Below, one piece after another: positions 58,856-64,000 of a stretch of 64,000 nt of DNA (its first letter is position 1; each line of letters starts with the position of its first letter). The DNA comes from Solirubrobacter sp963736505. Lineage in GTDB: Bacteria > Actinomycetota > Thermoleophilia > Solirubrobacterales > Solirubrobacteraceae. The notes beneath the pieces were generated by a model, which was not told the DNA's origin, searched no databases, and worked only from the letters and a program-made list of their open reading frames with translations. Both the position numbers and the translations under genes were made by a program. The DNA lies in the NCBI GenBank assembly GCA_963736505.1, contig CAVTOZ010000001.1:558001-622000 (forward strand). The letters run 5' to 3'.

Positions 58856-59728
58856 GTGCCGAGCTGGCAGGACTTCCAACCCTTCATCGTCTCCGGCCTG
58901 GCCCTGGGCGGGGTGTACGCGCTGTCCGGGGTCGGGATGGTCGTGCTCTATCGGGCGACCGGCGTGCTCAACCTCGCGTTCGGCGCGGTGGGCGCGATGG
59001 GCGCGTTCATCGCGTGGTCGCTGATCAACAGCCACGGCTGGCCTGAAGGGCTGGCGTACGTCGTCTGCGTCGCCTTCGGCGCGCTCGTCACGCTCGCCTA
59101 CGGCGTGCTGTTCGGGCCGCCGCTGGCGGCGCGCGACCCGCTGGTGAAGGCGACGGGGACGCTCGGGCTGGCGCTGATCCTGCTCGGCGTGATGTCGTGG
59201 ATCTGGAGCGACAAGGCGCGCTCGATGATCCTGCCGACGACCAACTGGCACTTCTCGGTCGGCGAGGTGCTCGTGAACTGGACGCAGGTCACCGCGCTCG
59301 TGCTCGGGATCGTCGTGACGGCGTCGACGGCCGCGTTCCTGCAGGTGACCAAGCTCGGCACCGCGATGCGCGCGCTCGCCGACGACCGCGACATCACGGC
59401 GGCGCTCGGCGTGCCGGTGCGGCGCGTGGAGGCGTTCGCGTGGCTGGGCTCCGGCGTGCTCTCCGGCACGGCCGGCCTGCTGCTCTCCAACCTCGTGGGG
59501 CTGGACGCGGCGACGCTGACGTTCCTGGTCATCTCGTCGCTCGCGGCGACGCTGATCGCGCGCCTGCGCTCGATCGGCGTCACGCTCGCGGCGGGGATCG
59601 TGATCGGGCTCGTGAACGCGCTGATCACGCCGATCCTGTCGATCTCGTCCTACCGCGACATGACGCCGTTCGTGCTCGCCATCGTCGCGCTGCTGTTCCT
59701 CTCGCGCCACGACCGGGTGACGGCATGA
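58856..59728 (+). CDS. livH: Liv-type ABC permease, LivH
   Basis: A 290-residue membrane permease of the LivH type with about eight helices: LGGVYALSGVGMVVLYRATGVLNLAFGAVGAMGAF (first helices), ALADDRDITAALGVPVRRVEAFAW (the EAA loop, about 175-197). GTG start 58856, 3 bp after the binding-protein stop. It overlaps livM by ATGA. It forms the membrane channel with LivM. Confidence 0.92.
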   Translation: MPSWQDFQPFIVSGLALGGVYALSGVGMVVLYRATGVLNLAFGAVGAMGAFIAWSLINSHGWPEGLAYVVCVAFGALVTLAYGVLFGPPLAARDPLVKATGTLGLALILLGVMSWIWSDKARSMILPTTNWHFSVGEVLVNWTQVTALVLGIVVTASTAAFLQVTKLGTAMRALADDRDITAALGVPVRRVEAFAWLGSGVLSGTAGLLLSNLVGLDAATLTFLVISSLAATLIARLRSIGVTLAAGIVIGLVNALITPILSISSYRDMTPFVLAIVALLFLSRHDRVTA

Positions 59729-60684
59729 GGCGGGCGGTGGCGCTCGTGCTCGTGCTGCTGCTGGCGCTGCCGCCGTTGCTGAGCGCGTACTGGACCGACG
59801 TGCTGACCGCCGTCGCGATCTACTCGATCGTCGCGCTCGGCCTCGCGACGCTGATGGGCCGCGTCGGCCTCGTCTCGCTCGGGCAGATCGCGGTGCTCGC
59901 GCTCGGCGCGTGGGTGGCCGCGAAGCTGGCGTTCGCGACCGGGATCCCGTTCCCGCTCGTGCTGCTGGCGAGCGGCCTGGTGACGATGGTGCTCGGCACG
60001 CTCGTCGGCCTCCCGGCGCTGCGGCTGAGCGGGCTCTACCTCGCGCTGATCACGCTGATGCTCGCCGGCGCGATCACCGTCGTGCTGACGGCGACGAACT
60101 TCCCCAACGGCGGTGGCGGGTTCCTCGGCCACACCGAGTCCACGCTCGGCAACCCGGCCGTGCGGCGGCCCGCGATCGCGAGCAGCGACGAGGCCTACTT
60201 CCGCTACGTCGTGGTCGCCGCGGCGCTGATGTTCGGGCTCGCACTGTGGCACGTGCGCTCACGCCCAGGGCGCGCGTGGGCGGCGATCCGCCAGAGCGAG
60301 CCGGCGGCGCTCGCGGCGGGCGTGAACCTGACCCTGTACAAGCTGTGGGCGTGGGCGCTCGCCTCGTTCATGACCGGCGTCGCCGGCGGCCTGCTGGCCG
60401 GCGAGGTCGGCAAGCTCTACACGTACCAGTTCCCCACGCGCGACTCGATCATCCTGCTTGCCGTGGTGCTGATGGGCGGCATCTACAGCCTCTGGGGCGC
60501 GGTCGTGGCGGGCGCGCTGATGAAGCTGCTGCCGGCGCTGCTCGACAACTGGGGGCTGCCCGCCGACCTGCTGACGATCCTGTTCGGCGTCGGCGTGCTG
60601 CAGGTGCTGCTGACGGCGCCCGCCGGCCTCGCGGCGCAGGTGCCGAAGGACCTCGCGCGGCTCGGGCGGCTGGTGATCCGGTGA
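59725..60684 (+). CDS. livM: Liv-type ABC permease, LivM
   Basis: A 319-residue permease of the LivM type. Helices: AIYSIVALGLATLMGRVGLVSLGQIAVLALGAW (about 30-62), RAWAAIRQSEPAALAAGVNLTLYKLWAW (EAA loop, about 183-210). ATG overlaps livH by 4 bp, and its own stop overlaps livG by GTGA. The loop with NFPNGGGGFLG lies outside. Partner of LivH. Confidence 0.92.
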   Translation: MRRAVALVLVLLLALPPLLSAYWTDVLTAVAIYSIVALGLATLMGRVGLVSLGQIAVLALGAWVAAKLAFATGIPFPLVLLASGLVTMVLGTLVGLPALRLSGLYLALITLMLAGAITVVLTATNFPNGGGGFLGHTESTLGNPAVRRPAIASSDEAYFRYVVVAAALMFGLALWHVRSRPGRAWAAIRQSEPAALAAGVNLTLYKLWAWALASFMTGVAGGLLAGEVGKLYTYQFPTRDSIILLAVVLMGGIYSLWGAVVAGALMKLLPALLDNWGLPADLLTILFGVGVLQVLLTAPAGLAAQVPKDLARLGRLVIR

Positions 60685-61403
60685 TCGAGATCGACGGCCT
60701 GACCGTGCGCTTCGGCGGCGTCACGCCGCTGGACGGGATGACCGTGCGCTTCGACTCCGGCACGTGCGGGCTGATCGGCCCGAACGGCGCCGGCAAGACG
60801 ACGTTCTTCAACGTGCTCAGCGGCTTCGTGCGCCCCGCCTCGGGCAGCGTGCGCGCGTTCGGCGACGACCTGCTGGCGATGCCGCACTACAAGCGCGCTC
60901 GCTGGGGCCTGCGGCGCACGTTCCAGACCGAGCAGGCGATCGAGGAGCTGTCGGTCGCCGACAACGTCGCGCTCGCGCACGAGCACTCGCGCATGGGCAG
61001 CCGCGCGTCGCGCCGCGCCGACGTGCTCGCCGCGCTGGAGCTGGTCGGGATCGACGTAGGGCCGGACGTCAAGGTCGGCACGCTGGGCGCGCGCGACCGG
61101 CGGCTGGTCGAGGTCGCGCGCGCGGTCGTCGGCCGTCCCCGCGTGGTGCTGCTCGACGAGCCCGCGGCCGGGCTGCCGGACTCCGAGACCGAGCACCTCG
61201 GCCACGTGATCCGCGGCATCCCGGAGCACACCGGAGCGCTCGCGGTGCTCGTCGACCACGACATGAGCCTCGTGTCGGCGTGCTGCGAGAAGACCGCGGT
61301 GCTCGACTTCGGCAAGCTGATCGCCGCCGGGCCGACGGCCGATGTGCTGCGCGACGAGAACGTGGTGCGGGCGTATCTGGGAACCGTCGATGCTCAAGCT
61401 TGA
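60681..61403 (+). CDS. livG: Liv-type ABC ATP-binding protein, LivG
   Basis: A 240-residue ATPase of the LivG type: Walker A GPNGAGKTT (about 32-40), FQTEQAIEELSVADNV, Walker B VVLLDEPAAGL (about 153-163) and H-loop VLVDHDMSLV. The ABC signature is unusual: GTLGARDRRLVEVARAV in place of LSGGQ-like, which may slow hydrolysis or depend on LivF's canonical signature. GTG start; GTGA overlap with livM; overlaps livF by 14 bp. Confidence 0.9.
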   Translation: MIEIDGLTVRFGGVTPLDGMTVRFDSGTCGLIGPNGAGKTTFFNVLSGFVRPASGSVRAFGDDLLAMPHYKRARWGLRRTFQTEQAIEELSVADNVALAHEHSRMGSRASRRADVLAALELVGIDVGPDVKVGTLGARDRRLVEVARAVVGRPRVVLLDEPAAGLPDSETEHLGHVIRGIPEHTGALAVLVDHDMSLVSACCEKTAVLDFGKLIAAGPTADVLRDENVVRAYLGTVDAQA

Positions 61404-62094
61404 CCAGCTGGTGGTCGAGCGCGGGGGCCGGCCCGTCGTGCAGGGCGTCTCGATCGACATCCCCGCGGGCGAGGTGACGGCGCTGCTCGGCCCCAACGGC
61501 GCCGGCAAGTCCTCGCTCGTGCTCGCCGTCGGCGGCGTCATCAAGCCGGCGGGCGGGCACGTCCGGCTCGGCGAGCTCGACCTCACGGGCCGCCGGCCCG
61601 AGCGGATCCGCGGCGCGGGCGTCGCCGTCGTGCCCGAGGGGCGGAGGCTGCTGCGCGAGCTGACCGTCGAGGAGAACCTGCGCGTCGCCACGTACTCGCT
61701 CGGCACCGACGACGCGCGCGCCGGGCGCGAGTACGCGCACCAGCTGTTCCCGGAGCTCGACAAGCGCCTGTCCGTGCCGGCGCGCTCGCTCAGCGGCGGC
61801 GAGCAGCAGATGCTCGTGCTCGCGCAGGCGCTCGTCTCCAAGCCGGGCTTCATCCTGATCGACGAGCTCTCGCTCGGGCTCGCGCCCGTGATCGTGCAGC
61901 GCCTCGTGCCGACGATCCGCGCGGTCGCCGAGGCCGGAGTCGGCGTGCTGCTGATCGAGCAGTTCGCGACCGTCGCGCTCGGGCTCGCCGAGCGCGCCTA
62001 CGTGATGGACCGCGGGCGGATCCGCTTCTCCGGCGCCGCGAGCGAGCTCAGAGCGACGCCTGAGCTGCTGCAGACGGCGTACCTGCCCGGATGA
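61390..62094 (+). CDS. livF: Liv-type ABC ATP-binding protein, LivF
   Basis: A 234-residue ATPase: Walker A GPNGAGKSS (about 35-43), signature SLSGGEQQM (about 135-143), Walker B ILIDELSLGLAP (about 155-166) and H-loop LLIEQFATVAL. The signature is canonical, unlike LivG. ATG is 14 bp inside livG. Its last 47 bp overlap the convergent GMC oxidoreductase gene. Completes a five-gene importer (K-H-M-G-F). Confidence 0.93.
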   Translation: MLKLDQLVVERGGRPVVQGVSIDIPAGEVTALLGPNGAGKSSLVLAVGGVIKPAGGHVRLGELDLTGRRPERIRGAGVAVVPEGRRLLRELTVEENLRVATYSLGTDDARAGREYAHQLFPELDKRLSVPARSLSGGEQQMLVLAQALVSKPGFILIDELSLGLAPVIVQRLVPTIRAVAEAGVGVLLIEQFATVALGLAERAYVMDRGRIRFSGAASELRATPELLQTAYLPG

Positions 62095-63616
62095 GGTCGG
62101 CCGCCTTCTCGGCGATCATGATCGTCGGCGCGTTCGTGTTCCCGCGCGTGATCGACGGCATCACCGACGCGTCGACGACGCGCAGGCCTTCGAAGCCGTA
62201 GACGCGCAGCTGCTCGTCGACCACGGCGCCCATCGCGCAGCTCGATGTCGGGTGGTAGACCGTCTGCCCGGCGAGCCGCACGAACGCCATGACGTCCTCG
62301 TCGGAACCCGACGCCGGCACGCGGTACGGCTCGCGCTCGACCGCCTTCAGCGGCGCCTGCTCGGCGATCTCCAGGGCGATCCGGACGCCGGCGATCATGC
62401 TCTGCCGGTCCTCTTCGGTCGTGAGCACGTTGTGCAGCACCCGCGGCTTGGCGTCCGGCAGGCCGGCGCGCAGCGAGACCTTGCCGCGCGACGTCGGCTT
62501 GATCACCACCGGGCCGAACGTGTACGCGTGGTCCAGCGGCGGCGTGAGCCCTTCGTCGAAGAACATCACCGGCGCGTAGTGGAACTCGACGTCAGGCGCG
62601 TCGAGACCGGGCCGGGTCCGGAAGAACGCGCCGGCCTCCGGGATGTTCGAGCTCAGCGGACCGCGCTGCTCGGTCTCCATCAGCGCGATGTTCTCGGGCG
62701 TCAGCGCGGCGATCAGGGACGGGACGTCGGTGAGGTAGTTCAGCTGCGCCATCACGTGGTCCTGCAGGTTCTCGCCGACCGGCAGGTCGGCGCGCACGTC
62801 GACCATCGCGAGCTCGAGGTCCTTGGCCGGGCCGATGCCGGAGAGCATCAGCAGCACCGGCGACTGGTAGGTGCCCGCGGACACGATCACCTCGCGCTCC
62901 GCGCGGACCACGTCGCCGCCCGCGAGCTCGACGCCGACCGCGCGGTCGCCCTCGAAGACGATCCGCGCGGCCAGCGCGCCGGTCATCACCGTCAGGTTCG
63001 GCCGCGCCGTCGCGGGGTGCAGATACGCGTCGGCGGCGCTGCAGCGCGCGCCGTCGCGCTGCGTGAGCTGGAACGGCCCGACGCCCTCCTGGCGGGCGCC
63101 GTTGAAGTCCGGGTTGAACTCGTGCCCGGCCGCCTTGGTGGCCTCGATCATCGCGGTGGTGAGCGGGTGCGAGGAGCGCCCGTCGGAGACCGCGAGCGGG
63201 CCGCCGGCACCGTGGAAGGCGTCCTCGCCGCGCTCGTTGTCCTCGGCCCGCTTGAAGTACGGCAGCACGTCGTCGTAGCGCCAGCCGTCGATGCCCCAGC
63301 CGTCGTAGTCGGCGCGGTTGCCGCGGATGTAGATCTGCGCGTTGATCGAGCTCGAGCCTCCGAGCACCTTGCCGCGCGGGAGGTAGAGGCGGCGGCCGCC
63401 GAGGCCCGGCTCGGGCTCGCCGAACAGGTCCCAGTCGACGTCGGTCTTGAACAGGAACACGTAGCCGGACGCCATGTGGATCTCGGGCGCCGAGTCGGGC
63501 CCGCCGGCCTCCAGCACCGCGACGCGCACGCCGGGGTCCTCGCTGAGCCGGCCGGCGAGCACGCAGCCCGCCGAGCCGGCGCCGACGATCACGTAGTCAA
63601 AGGCCGCGGACGACAA
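62048..63616 (-). CDS. GMC oxidoreductase (choline dehydrogenase-like)
   Basis: A 522-residue FAD enzyme of the glucose-methanol-choline family. Dinucleotide motif at the N-terminus (YVIVGAGSAGCVLAGRLSE, about 8-26), GKVLGGSSSINAQIYIRG (FAD, about 84-101), and the C-terminal PTSSCAMGAVVDEQLRVYG and MPSITRGNTNAPTIMIAEKAAD, which include the active-site His/Asn region. Oxidises a primary alcohol to an aldehyde; the substrate is unknown. It overlaps livF by 47 bp and the next gene (ADH) by 20 bp, and probably belongs to the same catabolic set. Confidence 0.92.
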   Translation of the reverse strand: MSSAAFDYVIVGAGSAGCVLAGRLSEDPGVRVAVLEAGGPDSAPEIHMASGYVFLFKTDVDWDLFGEPEPGLGGRRLYLPRGKVLGGSSSINAQIYIRGNRADYDGWGIDGWRYDDVLPYFKRAEDNERGEDAFHGAGGPLAVSDGRSSHPLTTAMIEATKAAGHEFNPDFNGARQEGVGPFQLTQRDGARCSAADAYLHPATARPNLTVMTGALAARIVFEGDRAVGVELAGGDVVRAEREVIVSAGTYQSPVLLMLSGIGPAKDLELAMVDVRADLPVGENLQDHVMAQLNYLTDVPSLIAALTPENIALMETEQRGPLSSNIPEAGAFFRTRPGLDAPDVEFHYAPVMFFDEGLTPPLDHAYTFGPVVIKPTSRGKVSLRAGLPDAKPRVLHNVLTTEEDRQSMIAGVRIALEIAEQAPLKAVEREPYRVPASGSDEDVMAFVRLAGQTVYHPTSSCAMGAVVDEQLRVYGFEGLRVVDASVMPSITRGNTNAPTIMIAEKAADLIRAGTPSAAAQASL

Positions 63617-64000
63617 CCTTCATCACCTCCGTCGGGTTCTCCATCGCGTACGCGAGCGCCTCGGGCGCGCGCTCGAACGGGAACTCGTGGCTGACGAGCG
63701 GCGCCAGCCGCTCGCCCTCGCGCTCGACCAGGTCGACGGCCCGCGCGAACTCGCCACCGCCGCAGCAGCAGACGCCGAGCACGTCGAGCTCCTTCTCGGT
63801 GAAGCTCCCGACGCGCAGCGAGACCTCGTGGCCGGACATGCCGACCTGCACGAAGCGGCCCGCGGAGCAGACCATCTCGACGCCGGCGCGAATCGCGTCC
63901 GGCGCGCCGGTCGCGTCGATCACGACCGGCGGGCCCTCGCCGCCTGCCCACTCGACCGCGTCCGCGACGACGTCGTCGCTCCACACCAGCCCGCCGGGGA
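63597..64000 (-). CDS. Zinc-type alcohol dehydrogenase, C-terminal part (runs off the window)
   Basis: About 134 C-terminal residues of an MDR-superfamily dehydrogenase: PPVVIDATGAPDAIRAGVEMVCSAGRFVQVGMSG (NAD-binding domain), HEVSLRVGSFTEKELDVLGVCCCGGGEFARAVDLVE, and a C-terminal PLVSHEFPFERAPEALAYAMENPTEVMKVVV. The catalytic zinc domain lies beyond base 64000. The 3' end overlaps the GMC gene start by 20 bp, which implies co-transcription. Together they could oxidise an alcohol to an acid feeding the CoA ligase. Confidence 0.88.
   Translation of the reverse strand, partial: PGGLVWSDDVVADAVEWAGGEGPPVVIDATGAPDAIRAGVEMVCSAGRFVQVGMSGHEVSLRVGSFTEKELDVLGVCCCGGGEFARAVDLVEREGERLAPLVSHEFPFERAPEALAYAMENPTEVMKVVVRGL

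Overview
The window is about 64 kb of very GC-rich, densely coding chromosome from an actinobacterium. A Thermoleophilia-type organism (Solirubrobacter/Conexibacter-like) fits best. This is inferred from GC-rich third codon positions, GTG/TTG starts, frequent 4-bp ATGA/GTGA couplings, many leaderless promoters (a TANNNT box 6-9 nt before the start codon) and gene content. No rRNA, CRISPR array, transposase, integrase or phage genes were seen.

Layout. 1-5.6 kb: partial glucose-6-phosphate isomerase, a chemoreceptor, transketolase, msrB and an ArsR/SRPBCC pair. 5.7-11.2 kb: an ABC transporter with a coupled metallophosphoesterase, then an orphan EfeO behind an iron-box-like site. 11.2-15.2 kb (minus strand): the most unusual locus. 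A promoter leads into a tRNA-like gene (anticodon UAA, short variable loop, a structured 141-nt insertion in the D-loop). It is followed at once by a LeuRS paralogue lacking its C-terminal domain, an AurF-like diiron oxygenase and a GNAT acetyltransferase, all overlapping. 15.2-23.2 kb: secreted proteins and lipoproteins, including a tandem pair of very large M28-peptidase-like PKD proteins. This block lies between two inverted copies of a 40-nt repeat.

23.2-43 kb: SGNH hydrolase, chromate-type transporter, F420-type reductase, a 1135-aa KAP-like membrane NTPase sharing a bidirectional promoter with a DoxX-like gene, MFS exporters with TetR/ArsR partners, a frameshifted M3 peptidase, an M20 peptidase, XRE, LacI and a PEP-mutase-family enzyme. 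43-55.3 kb: infA, a sigma factor, TetR/ogt, aldo-keto reductases, glucan phosphorylase, a 35-aa zinc ribbon, a degenerate ALDH, a PolX/PHP protein with an eroded polymerase site and an acylphosphatase-LigD phosphoesterase fusion. 55.3-64 kb: a catabolic uptake cluster with a FadR-type regulator, PaaK-like CoA ligase, a complete Liv-type ABC importer, GMC oxidoreductase and a partial zinc alcohol dehydrogenase.

How the genes work together. The strongest candidate for an undescribed system is 11.2-15.2 kb. The tRNA-like RNA and the synthetase paralogue appear co-transcribed and may be dedicated partners supplying an aminoacyl-tRNA (or aminoacyl group) to the oxygenase and acetyltransferase. The Liv cluster looks like regulated uptake, CoA activation and oxidation of an acid or alcohol substrate. 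Coordinates and folds were derived by hand from the sequence; no database or folding program was run.
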